A stretch of DNA of 33,233 nucleotides. Source: Caldilinea sp. CFX5. GTDB taxonomy: Bacteria; Chloroflexota; Anaerolineae; Caldilineales; Caldilineaceae. The DNA lies in contig QWII01000110.1 in the NCBI GenBank assembly GCA_021405325.1, forward strand, positions 1-33,233. Direction: 5' to 3'. Under the pieces are notes generated by a model that was not told where the DNA came from, did no database searches, and was given only the letters and a program-made list of their open reading frames with translations. Positions 1 to 6,636 of the stretch are shown in pieces. The position numbers and the translations under genes are program-made. Numbering within the stretch: the first letter of the stretch is position 1; each line of letters opens with the position of its first letter.

Positions 1-59
1 CTGAACGCGACGCCGTTGTCACGGTCGGCCTGTAGGCTATGGGTAGCAACTCAATCACA
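1..59. repeat. 59-bp exact direct repeat, copy 1
   Basis: These 59 bases are identical to 3197-3255, and the two copies diverge at base 60. The repeat may extend further left, outside the window. In the second copy it lies directly upstream of the small gene at 3272, so it probably carries that gene's promoter (a TTGTCA and a TATGGG separated by 16 bases are present). Copy 1 has no small gene after it, which suggests that the unit was duplicated and the gene lost or replaced here. Confidence 0.9.
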
Positions 60-78
60 AGGCTTGCATGTTTTCAAC

Positions 79-191
79 CAAACGGAGTAACTACCAAGCC
101 ACCCCCTCCTAACCTCCCCCAAGCTGGGGGAGGGACAGTTCCTCCCTCAAGCTGGGGGAGGTTAGGAGGGGGTTAGTAGTTACCAAACGGA
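79..191. mobile_element. MITE-like palindromic element with 8-bp target duplication
   Basis: The element is 97 bp (87-183). It begins GTAACTAC and ends GTAGTTAC, a perfect 8-bp terminal inverted repeat. The inverted repeat continues imperfectly inward and includes perfect C-rich/G-rich arms of about 20 bp (102-121 and 153-172). Two smaller internal palindromes centre on CAAGCTGGG. The direct repeat CAAACGGA flanks it exactly (79-86 and 184-191) and extends to ACCAAACGGA if two shared bases are counted. It has no coding capacity. This is the structure expected of a non-autonomous element moved by a transposase elsewhere. It could alternatively be a REP-type palindrome that became fixed without transposition. 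Confidence 0.75.
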
Positions 192-253
192 TTACAAACG
201 AGCTGCCAACGGCAACGTTGCTAAGGTAAAGCAGTCGCAGCAATGTAGGTGAC

Positions 254-314
254 GCCGGCGTTAGCAGTCCCACCCAAAGTGCTGACGCGTTGCTAACGCT
301 GGCTGTGCTATCCT
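254..314 (+). promoter_or_regulatory. Palindromic operator and -10 box of the first surface-protein gene
   Basis: The arms GCCGGCGTTAGCA (254-266) and TGCTAACGCTGGC (291-303) form an inverted repeat with one mismatch and a 24-base spacer. A -10-like TATCCT follows at 309-314. The same arrangement precedes the paralogues at 4080 and 18555, where the -10 is TATACT. The right arm covers the position where a -35 box would lie, so a dimeric regulator may act there. No good -35 hexamer is visible, which would fit an activator-dependent promoter. Confidence 0.6.
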
Positions 315-442
315 CCATACCAGCAACGAGAATTACAGTACAGAAGGAGGTTTAGCGCTTTGTCAATCGTCAATCAGCAAGCAGGCAGTTGTTCAACAGG
401 AAGTCATCACACAGAGAATCATCACACAGAAAGGGAAAAACG

Positions 443-2638
443 ATGAAACGCGTATGTAACTGGAGTTGGGTTTTGGCTGAGTTTCTACTGTCACAAGAGT
501 GTCGCATCTGGCTGCGGCTGGCATTGAAGCCGCTGGCCGTGCTGGCGGTGCTGGCGCTGTTCCTATGGCTGGGCGCCTGGTTTGATACCCAGATTGCCAA
601 CCACATTGCCCATGCCGAGTCAACCGAGATTCAAGTCCTGGCTTGCCCACCGGGGACGGAACAGAGTGGGGAGCTTTGTTATCCGCTCTGTCAGCATGGG
701 TTTACCGGCAACGGCCCGGTCTGCGACCTAAAGTGCCCTTCCGGGTACATTGATGATGGGTCGACTTGCCGCAGAGACGCCATTTTCTTTTTCAAACCCA
801 GTTATGGGCGAGGGGCAGGTTCGCCCATGGTCTGCGCAGCTAATCAGGAGGCACAAGGCGGCTTGTGCTACCCCCGCTGCGCTCCCACCCACTATGGCGT
901 GGGACCGGTCTGCTGGGAACGCTGCAAGGCGGGCTACACCGATCATGGGGCGACTTGCTTCAAGCACCTCTTTGACTGGTATGGCAAGAACACCTATGGT
1001 CGGGGGGCGGGTGTTGGCGTCAGCACCTGTCCGGCAGGGATGGAACGTAATGGCGCTCTCTGCTATCCCAAGTGTCGGGCGGGTTTCTATGGCGAAGGCC
1101 CGGTCTGCTATCAAAGATGCCCACCCGAACACCTGAATAGCGGCTTTGGCTGCCGCAGGCCATTAGACACCTTTACTAAAGTAAGCTATGCTCGCGGCGC
1201 CGGCGAAGCAATGAACTTTGTGCCGGAAGCGATCGACGAAACGGTGCAGACGCCGAAGGATACACCGGTTGCCCTCGCCTTCGCCCATGTTGACGCAGAT
1301 GAATTATCTTCAAAACCCCCGATTACGGTGAGGGACTTCCTCAACGGCAGATTGATCGGTAACACCTATACGCCCAACAGCGGTTTTGAAGGCGTCGATG
1401 CCTACCATTGGAAGGTCAATGACGGCAAACATGACTCGAATGTGGCGATTGTCACTATCATCGTCGGCAATGTTGACCCTAACAGCGCCCCGGTGGCGTT
1501 GGATCGCACGGTCGCCGTCACCGAAGAGACGCCGATCACCATCGATGTCCTCTGCACCGACGCCGAGAATGATGAACTCTTCTATCAGTTGCTCGAAAAG
1601 CCAAAACATGGCGAGTACCAGTGGATTCCACCCAACACCGTCATCTACACGCCCACGGTCGATTTTGTCGGCACGGACTCGTTCACCTTCCGCTCGCATG
1701 ACGGGCAGGATTCGTCCAATGTCTCGACCATCACGCTGACGGTGAACGCCGTCAACGATGCGCCGGTCATCGTGACCCAGCCGATCTCAACGACGCGCAA
1801 CAACAACGCCGCTGTGGTGCTGGCTGCCACCGATGTCGAGAGTGACACCATCACTTATACCGTGGTCGCCAGCCCGACGTATGGTTCGTTGAGCGGGGAG
1901 ATCCCCAACCTGACCTACACGCCCAATGCCGACTTCGTGGGCGAGGATAACTTCCAGTTCCGCGCCAGTGACGCGCACGGCGCCGCCAGCGTGGCCGCCA
2001 TTGCCATTACGGTGTTGCCCACCAATACGGCCCCGGTGGCCGAGAATTTGGCACTCAGCACCACGCAGGAGAGCGCCGTCGCTGTCAACCTGACTGCCAC
2101 CGACGCGAATGGCGATGCGCTGACCTATCGCCTTGTCAGCAGCCCCACCCACGGTTCGTTGACCGGCGTCGGGACGGACTGGATCTACACGCCAAAGGCC
2201 AACTTCACCGGCGTGGAAAGCTTCACCTTCACCGCCAACGATGGGCAAGCTGACGCCCCGGTCGCCACCGTCACCATCACCGTGAGCGCCGGCCCCAACG
2301 AAGCCAGCGTCGCCGGTCTGGTCTTCGATGACCGCAACGGCAACGGCCAACCCGACGCCGAGGAAAGCGGCGCCGCCGGTCTCCTGGTCACGCTGACGCC
2401 CACCAATGGTCGCACCGACAACGCCTTTAGCGCCACCACTGAAGTGGGCGGCGGCTGGCGCATTGACAATGTCCCCTTTGGGGCATACACCGTCAAGGTA
2501 ACAGGCGGCAATGGCGTCCAGATCGAGCAGCCGGTTGAGACTACCGTCACCGTTGGGCAACGGGGCTTGCAACAGATGCAACCCGGCGCCGTCAAAGTGA
2601 CCGGCCGTACGCTCTTCTTGCCGGTCGTCGTCCGTTAA
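443..2638 (+). CDS. Secreted modular surface protein, paralogue A (Cys-rich repeats, Ig-like repeats, SdrD-B-like domain)
   Basis: This is a 731-residue protein. The start at 443 was chosen because AAGGG lies 7 bases upstream and because it aligns with the other paralogues; an in-frame ATG at 389 would add 18 unconserved residues. A long N-region and a hydrophobic stretch (about 31-47) end at AHA (56-58), a likely signal-peptidase site. Three six-cysteine repeats begin at C68, C131 and C196, each spaced C-x10-C-x3-C-x10-C-x3-C-x10-C and closed by a YGRGAG-type linker. Four Ig/cadherin-like (Big_9-type) repeats span roughly 262-343, 349-436, 439-524 and 529-614, with the motifs YTP..DFVGTDSFTF and DGQ. 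A SdrD-B-like domain (620-705) carries DDRNGNGQPD, typical of calcium-binding B repeats. The C-terminus is GRTLFLPVVVR. Its role is inferred to be an adhesin or cell-envelope structural protein; the substrate is unknown. Confidence 0.88.
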   Translation: MKRVCNWSWVLAEFLLSQECRIWLRLALKPLAVLAVLALFLWLGAWFDTQIANHIAHAESTEIQVLACPPGTEQSGELCYPLCQHGFTGNGPVCDLKCPSGYIDDGSTCRRDAIFFFKPSYGRGAGSPMVCAANQEAQGGLCYPRCAPTHYGVGPVCWERCKAGYTDHGATCFKHLFDWYGKNTYGRGAGVGVSTCPAGMERNGALCYPKCRAGFYGEGPVCYQRCPPEHLNSGFGCRRPLDTFTKVSYARGAGEAMNFVPEAIDETVQTPKDTPVALAFAHVDADELSSKPPITVRDFLNGRLIGNTYTPNSGFEGVDAYHWKVNDGKHDSNVAIVTIIVGNVDPNSAPVALDRTVAVTEETPITIDVLCTDAENDELFYQLLEKPKHGEYQWIPPNTVIYTPTVDFVGTDSFTFRSHDGQDSSNVSTITLTVNAVNDAPVIVTQPISTTRNNNAAVVLAATDVESDTITYTVVASPTYGSLSGEIPNLTYTPNADFVGEDNFQFRASDAHGAASVAAIAITVLPTNTAPVAENLALSTTQESAVAVNLTATDANGDALTYRLVSSPTHGSLTGVGTDWIYTPKANFTGVESFTFTANDGQADAPVATVTITVSAGPNEASVAGLVFDDRNGNGQPDAEESGAAGLLVTLTPTNGRTDNAFSATTEVGGGWRIDNVPFGAYTVKVTGGNGVQIEQPVETTVTVGQRGLQQMQPGAVKVTGRTLFLPVVVR

Positions 2639-2646
2639 TTCCCTAC

Positions 2647-2685
2647 AACACAACAGCGGCGCCCTCTGGGCGCCGCTGTTGTGTT
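2647..2685 (+). terminator. Strong hairpin after paralogue A
   Basis: Perfect 18-bp arms (2647-2664 and 2668-2685) with a 3-base loop begin nine bases after the stop codon. The trailing sequence is TGTGTTATGG rather than a clean T-run. It is probably a transcription terminator or a 3'-end-stabilising hairpin. Confidence 0.7.
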
Positions 2686-2749
2686 ATGGCGTAATACGCC
2701 TGCGCGCTTACCCCGTTCTCCCGTGTAACGTCTGTAACGCCTGATGCAC

Positions 2750-3101
2750 CGCACCGGGTGATCTCGTCGGCAATGTCGGTGAGCGGCAGCGTTCCCACCC
2801 AGGCCGTTACCAGTTCCAGCCCCAACGGCATCCCCTACACCAGCCGATAGATCCGCAACACAGCGGTCACATGTTCGCCAGCCACGCCACAATACAAATT
2901 ACGGGTATTTTCTTCTGCGCTGCATCTGCGTAATTCGTAATTTGTAACTTGCCTGCCCACGGTCAACGCCAGCCGCGTCTTCCCCATGCCGCCGACGCCG
3001 CCAATCGTTAACAACCGCCCGGCCCGATCCACCAATCGTATACAAAGCTCCTCGACCGCCTGGTTCCGCCCCACCAGCGGCGTCAGTTGGGTGGGGCGGT
3101 T
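2750..3101 (-). pseudogene. Remnant of a STAND/NB-ARC ATPase (LuxR/AfsR-type regulator)
   Basis: Read on the minus strand from about 3101, the frame encodes NRPTQLTPLVGR, then LLTIGGVGGMGKTRLAL (a P-loop), and later RLV-stop-GMPLGLELVTAWV. These are the hallmarks of the nucleotide-binding domain of large Chloroflexi and actinobacterial STAND regulators. The in-frame TAG at 2835-2837 stands where the family usually has Glu (RLVEGMPL), so a GAG-to-TAG change is likely. Only about 40 residues separate the P-loop from GMPLGLEL, where intact proteins have well over 100, so the centre is also deleted. There is no regulator or DNA-binding domain at either end. It is a dead fragment. Confidence 0.75.
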
Positions 3102-3156
3102 GTGGGGAATGGCAGGAAGAGTAGACCACAGCCACCCAAAACGCTGCCAGCGCGTA

Positions 3157-3223
3157 TTTTGTCACGATCCGGCCGCTTTTTGTCACGATCCAGGCGCTGA
3201 ACGCGACGCCGTTGTCACGGTCG
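3157..3223. repeat. Three TTGTCACG iterons at helical spacing
   Basis: TTTTGTCACGATCC occurs at 3157-3170 and again at 3178-3191, exactly 21 bp apart, each followed by a similar GC-rich hexamer. A third related copy, TTGTCACGGTCGG, begins at 3212, which is 32 bp after the second and inside the 59-bp repeat. The spacings are close to two and three helical turns, so the copies would lie on one face of the DNA. They look like binding sites for an oligomeric regulator or transposase upstream of the gene at 3272. Confidence 0.55.
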
Positions 3224-3255
3224 GCCTGTAGGCTATGGGTAGCAACTCAATCACA
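3197..3255. repeat. 59-bp exact direct repeat, copy 2
   Basis: Identical to bases 1-59. It ends 16 bases before the start codon of the small gene at 3272, so it most likely contains that gene's promoter and the start of its leader. Together with copy 1 it brackets paralogue A, the terminator and the STAND remnant. Confidence 0.9.
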
Positions 3256-3271
3256 CAGTAAAGGAGAAGCA

Positions 3272-3523
3272 ATGGTGAAGCGACAAGCCGTGTCGAGCCA
3301 TGTGATGGCCGGCTACTGCGCCTACCTGGTGCGCCTGTGGCAGGAGGCCCCGAACAAGGGCTGGCGCGCCTCGGCCCAGAGCGCCCAGAGTGGGGAAACG
3401 GTGCGTTTTGCTGACCTGGCGCAGCTTTTTGCCTTTCTACAGGCGCAGGCAACAACGCAACCGCCCGCCGACGAGTTACTCCCCCCGGCAGCCGACAAGG
3501 AGTCCACCACGGGCGCAGAATAA
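3272..3523 (+). CDS. Small conserved-type protein with GWRASAQSAQSGE motif, unknown function
   Basis: This protein has 83 residues. The start at 3272 was chosen because AAAGGAGAAG lies 5-10 bases upstream. The sequence YLVRLWQEAPNKGWRASAQSAQ, then SGETVRFADLAQLFAFLQAQ, matches a pattern I recall in many small Chloroflexota proteins: a short beta-rich core followed by an F-A-x-L-x-x-L-F-x-F-L helix. The last 25 residues are Pro/Glu-rich and probably disordered. No signal peptide or membrane segment is visible. It lies 70 bases upstream of the truncated surface-protein copy at 3594 and could be co-transcribed with it. Such proteins often sit next to regulators, so a binding or adaptor role is possible but unproven. 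Confidence 0.75.
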   Translation: MVKRQAVSSHVMAGYCAYLVRLWQEAPNKGWRASAQSAQSGETVRFADLAQLFAFLQAQATTQPPADELLPPAADKESTTGAE

Positions 3524-3593
3524 GCCCTGAGCAAGGGATTGATTGATCGTCAAGTTTGAAAATCAGCAACGTTGCAAGAGGAAAGGGAAAACA

Positions 3594-3827
3594 ATGAAAC
3601 ACCTATGGTACGCTGGCTGGCTTTGCGGTGAGTTTTTACTTGCGCAGGGGTGTCATATCTGGCAGCGCCGGGCGCGGAAACCGCTGGGACACTTCCTCTG
3701 GCTGGACGTCTGGTTTGATAACCGGATCGCCAGTTCCTTTGTCCTCGCCGCGTCAACCGCGGTGCAAACAATGGCTGGTTGGCCGGGGAGGGAGCAGAAT
3801 GGCGAACGCTGTAATGCCGTTTGCTAG
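3594..3827 (+). pseudogene. Truncated surface-protein paralogue (signal region and first Cys repeat only)
   Basis: A 77-codon frame begins MKHLWYAGWLCGEFLL after a good AGAGGAAAGG ribosome site. It aligns with the N-terminus of paralogue A: CHIWQRRARKPL matches CRIWLRLALKPL, and FLWLDVWFDNRIA matches FLWLGAWFDTQIA. About eight hydrophobic residues of the signal core are missing (KPL runs directly into GHFLWL), and the first repeat cysteine is replaced (WPGREQNGERCNAVC). The frame stops at the third expected cysteine, with no Ig-like or C-terminal modules. The upstream TGATCGTCAA...AATCAGCAA context resembles the leader of paralogue A, so this is probably a decayed tandem copy. Expression as a short peptide cannot be excluded. 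Confidence 0.75.
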
Positions 3828-3845
3828 GAACGGTAGAAAGAGGGG

Positions 3846-3904
3846 TCGGCGTTAGCAGCCGCGTTAAAGTGCTGACGCATTGCTAACGCCGACTCCGCTA
3901 TACT
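3846..3904 (+). promoter_or_regulatory. Palindromic operator and -10 box of paralogue B
   Basis: TCGGCGTTAGCA (3846-3857) and TGCTAACGCCGA (3881-3892) are perfect 12-bp inverted arms. TATACT (3899-3904) is a good -10. The block GTGCTGACGC-T-TTGCTAACG between and across the arms is almost unchanged in all three paralogue promoters, so it is probably functional and not simply left over from duplication. Confidence 0.65.
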
Positions 3905-4079
3905 CCTAATCAACCAGGACAACTGAATCGCTTACCGGCACAAGGCCGACGCTTTCTGGCCGTTCCCGGCGCTGTGCCTGGCGATTACCCAAAATGGTTC
4001 AGCAGCGCGAACGAAACGCTTGTCCAGGTACAGTAACGGTAGTCGAGTCAATCCATAACGTATCGAAAAGAGGAGTATC
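3905..4079 (+). promoter_or_regulatory. Long conserved leader of paralogue B
   Basis: About 170 bases lie between the -10 box and the ATG at 4080. Most of this sequence recurs upstream of paralogue C (18375-18554), with common blocks such as GCTTTCTGGCCGTTCCCGGC, AGTAACGGTAGT and CGAAAAGAGGAG. No conserved small reading frame was found: the ATG present in the C leader is absent here. It may simply share a recent duplication, or it may hold an RNA-level control element. Confidence 0.5.
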
Positions 4080-6281
4080 ATGAAACAGCGATTGTCAACC
4101 TGCGTGATGGTGTTCGAGTTTCTGCGTTCAGCAGAGTGTCGCATCTGGTTGCGGCTGGCGCTGAAGCCGCTGGCCGTGTTGGCGGTGCTGGCCCTGTTCT
4201 TATGGCTGGGCGCCTGGTTTGATACCCAAATCGCCAACCACATTGCCCACGCCCAGAGCCAGGAGTTCGCCTGCCCAGCGGGGACGGAAGAGAGCAACGG
4301 CTTGTGTTACCCGCCCTGCCCGGCGGGCTTTGAGGGGGTGGGCGCAGTCTGCCTGCAACAATGCCCCAGCGGTTTTACGGCGGTTGGTCTTGTCTGTCAG
4401 TCGAAACCCGACTTTGTTTTTATTGGGCGCGCGCAATTGCCGCGTGGGCCGGGACAGGGGGTTAGCTGCGCCCCCAACCAGGAGGCGCAAGGCGGCTTCT
4501 GCTACCCCAAATGCGCCGCGACCCACGTCGGCGTAGGGAGTCTCTGTGTGCAACGCTGCCCCAGCGGTTATGATGATCTGGGTCTCTTCTGTCGCCGGAC
4601 CTCCCCCTTCCACCTCATTCTAAAGAACAGCTACACGCGGGGGGCCGGCGTGCCGCCAACCAGTTGCCCAGCCGGGATGGAAGTCGCCGGCAATGGCTGT
4701 CTGCCGGTTTGTCCGGTTGGCTTTGTCGGCGAGGGGGCGTTCTGTTTGACCCAGTGTCCCGCCGGCTATGCCCCTAATGGCCTGTTTTGTCTCCCCATCG
4801 AACAGGTTATACCCCGGGCGTCGCAGCTGCGTGGCCCCGGTCAGCCCAAAAATGGCGTGCCGATTGCCGTGAACACGCGCCTGGCGGTTCTGCCCAATAA
4901 CCCTCGCCCCTTGATTTACCGGATCCAGGATGATAGCGATCCCACCAACTATCCCATTGAGATTGTCCAGGGGCCCAAAAAAGGCCGTCTGCAAGAGAAC
5001 AACACTGTTTACGTCGCCGACCCCAATTTTGCTGGCATCGATGAGATTCGTTGGAAGACCACCGACGGCAAGCATGAATCGAATGTCGGGCTGATCACCC
5101 TCAGCACCTTCGCGGGTGTCGTCACCAGACCACCGGAAGCGATTGATCGCACGGTGGTCGTCACCGAAGAGACGGCGATTGCCATTGAGGTTTTCTGCAC
5201 TGATCCCGAAAATGACCCGCTCTTCTACCATCTGCTGGAGAAGCCCAAGCATGGCAGCTATCAGTGGCTGCCGCCGAACACGGTCATCTATACCCCTACC
5301 GTCGATTTTGTCGGCACCGATTCCTTTACCTTCCAAGCGGATGACGGGCAGGAGTTCTCGAATGTCTCGACCGTCACGCTGACGGTGGTCGGGGTCAATG
5401 ATGCGCCGCTGGCCCAGGCGCAGACGATCAGCACCACCCGCAACCACAACGCCGCCATCCTGCTCGCCGCCACCGATGCCGAGAGCGACACTGTCACCTA
5501 CAGTCTCGTCACCAGCCCGACCCACGGTTCGTTGAGCGGCCAACTGCCGAATCTGCTCTACACGCCCCAACTCAACTTTGTGGGTGAGGACAGCCTTCAG
5601 TTCCGCGCCAGTGACAGCCAGGGGGCGGCCACCCAGGCGACGATCCAGATCACCGTGTTGCCCACCAACACGGCTCCGGTGGCGGCCAGCCTGCTCTTGA
5701 CCACCAGCCAGGAGAATGCCCTGGCCATCACCCTCAACGCCGATGACGCCGATGGCGATGCGCTGACCTACACGCTCGTCACCAACCCCGCCCACGGTAC
5801 GTTGAGCGGCAGCGGCGCTGATTGGGTTTACCAACCCGCGGCTGGCTTCACCGGCAGCGACAGCTTTACCTACAAGAGCAACGATGGTCAGGCCGACTCG
5901 CCGGTGGCGACGGTGACGATCCAGGTCACGCCGACGGCAGCCGAGGCCAGCGTGGTGGGGATCGTCTTTGCTGACAAAAACGGCAATGGTCAGCCCGATG
6001 GCGACGAGAGCGGGGTGAGTGGGTTGCTCGTCACCCTGACGCCGGCCAACGCCAGAGCAAACGCCAACTTGACAGCCGTGACCGATGGGAACGGCGCCTG
6101 GCAGATCGATGGCGTGCCGTTTGGTCAATACACAATCAAAGTGACAGGGAGCAGTGGCGTGCAGATCGAACAAGCCATCGAAACTACCTTGACGGTGGAT
6201 CAGCGGGGCGTGCAGGCGGCGCAGCCGGCCACGGTGACGGTCACAGGCCGTTCGCTCTTCTTACCGGTGGTGGTGCGTTAG
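4080..6281 (+). CDS. Secreted modular surface protein, paralogue B
   Basis: This 733-residue protein starts at 4080 after GAGGAG with 4-base spacing. The order of modules is the same as in paralogue A. The N-region ends in ECRIWLRLALKPL, followed by a hydrophobic core to about 47 and AHA at 56-58. Six-cysteine repeats start at C65, C130 and C196 with the strict 11-4-11-4-11 spacing. An unusual divergent Ig-like segment (about 258-343) is followed by three clear Ig/cadherin-like repeats (about 352-438, 441-526 and 531-616). A SdrD-B-like domain with DKNGNGQPDGDESG leads to GRSLFLPVVVR at the C-terminus. The linkers differ from A (RGPGQ in place of YGRGAG). It is the most diverged of the three copies and is likely exported and envelope-associated. 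Confidence 0.88.
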   Translation: MKQRLSTCVMVFEFLRSAECRIWLRLALKPLAVLAVLALFLWLGAWFDTQIANHIAHAQSQEFACPAGTEESNGLCYPPCPAGFEGVGAVCLQQCPSGFTAVGLVCQSKPDFVFIGRAQLPRGPGQGVSCAPNQEAQGGFCYPKCAATHVGVGSLCVQRCPSGYDDLGLFCRRTSPFHLILKNSYTRGAGVPPTSCPAGMEVAGNGCLPVCPVGFVGEGAFCLTQCPAGYAPNGLFCLPIEQVIPRASQLRGPGQPKNGVPIAVNTRLAVLPNNPRPLIYRIQDDSDPTNYPIEIVQGPKKGRLQENNTVYVADPNFAGIDEIRWKTTDGKHESNVGLITLSTFAGVVTRPPEAIDRTVVVTEETAIAIEVFCTDPENDPLFYHLLEKPKHGSYQWLPPNTVIYTPTVDFVGTDSFTFQADDGQEFSNVSTVTLTVVGVNDAPLAQAQTISTTRNHNAAILLAATDAESDTVTYSLVTSPTHGSLSGQLPNLLYTPQLNFVGEDSLQFRASDSQGAATQATIQITVLPTNTAPVAASLLLTTSQENALAITLNADDADGDALTYTLVTNPAHGTLSGSGADWVYQPAAGFTGSDSFTYKSNDGQADSPVATVTIQVTPTAAEASVVGIVFADKNGNGQPDGDESGVSGLLVTLTPANARANANLTAVTDGNGAWQIDGVPFGQYTIKVTGSSGVQIEQAIETTLTVDQRGVQAAQPATVTVTGRSLFLPVVVR

Positions 6282-6306
6282 ATAATGGTGGCTGGCGCAA
6301 GTAAAT

Positions 6307-6352
6307 AACAAAAAACGGGCGGCAAGGTGATCCTTGCCGCCCGTTTTTTGTT
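6307..6352 (+). terminator. Rho-independent terminator after paralogue B
   Basis: Perfect 21-bp arms (6307-6327 and 6332-6352) surround a TGAT loop. The stem has a GC-rich core with A6 on the left and T6 on the right, so it could work in both directions. It begins 25 bases after the stop codon. Confidence 0.9.
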
Positions 6353-6447
6353 TGAACGCATTGCACTAATCCACCGATTAGCAAAATGACCAGGTCTGGT
6401 TGTACCAAGCTGCGCTTGTTCGTCGTAGGGGGGTGTAAAAACACGAT

Positions 6448-6477
6448 TTGACAGGCAAGCGCTTCCTTCGCTATAAT
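6448..6477 (+). promoter_or_regulatory. Consensus promoter of the Opp-type operon with AAGCGCTT operator-like core
   Basis: TTGACA (6448-6453) and TATAAT (6472-6477) are both perfect consensus hexamers, 18 bases apart. The spacer contains the palindrome AAGCGCTT (6457-6464), the type of core with a central CG recognised by LacI/GalR-family repressors. The predicted transcript start near 6485 leaves a leader of about 150 bases before the GTG at 6637. The rest of 6353-6636 shows no gene. Confidence 0.75.
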
Positions 6478-6636
6478 CCCATCCAGCCAATTAATAACCA
6501 AATCGCATATTCACACAGCCTTACTGGTAGGCATCGCAAGTCTCACCCGTTTCACCCTACCTAGATTGGCCGTGAGGCTTCCATTATTTTCTGAACTATC
6601 CTGGAAAACGATTTCCATTGCCAACGGAGGAAGTGC

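Noticed and set aside
1493..2300. Recurrent DNA blocks (ACGGTTCGTTGAGC, TTCACCTTC, GATGGGCA types) considered as a DNA repeat element
   Set aside because: They follow the domain period of the Ig-like modules and are explained by internal protein duplication.
4620..6173. 517-codon open frame on the minus strand inside paralogue B, with similar ones at 1787-2653 and 19425-20459
   Set aside because: They mirror the repeat-rich, GC-biased coding frame of the surface proteins, contain low-complexity His/Arg/Gly/Asp sequence without domains and have no ribosome site.
6353..6447. Minus-strand frames between the terminator and the promoter
   Set aside because: They are short, cross the terminator hairpin, lack ribosome sites and resemble nothing known.
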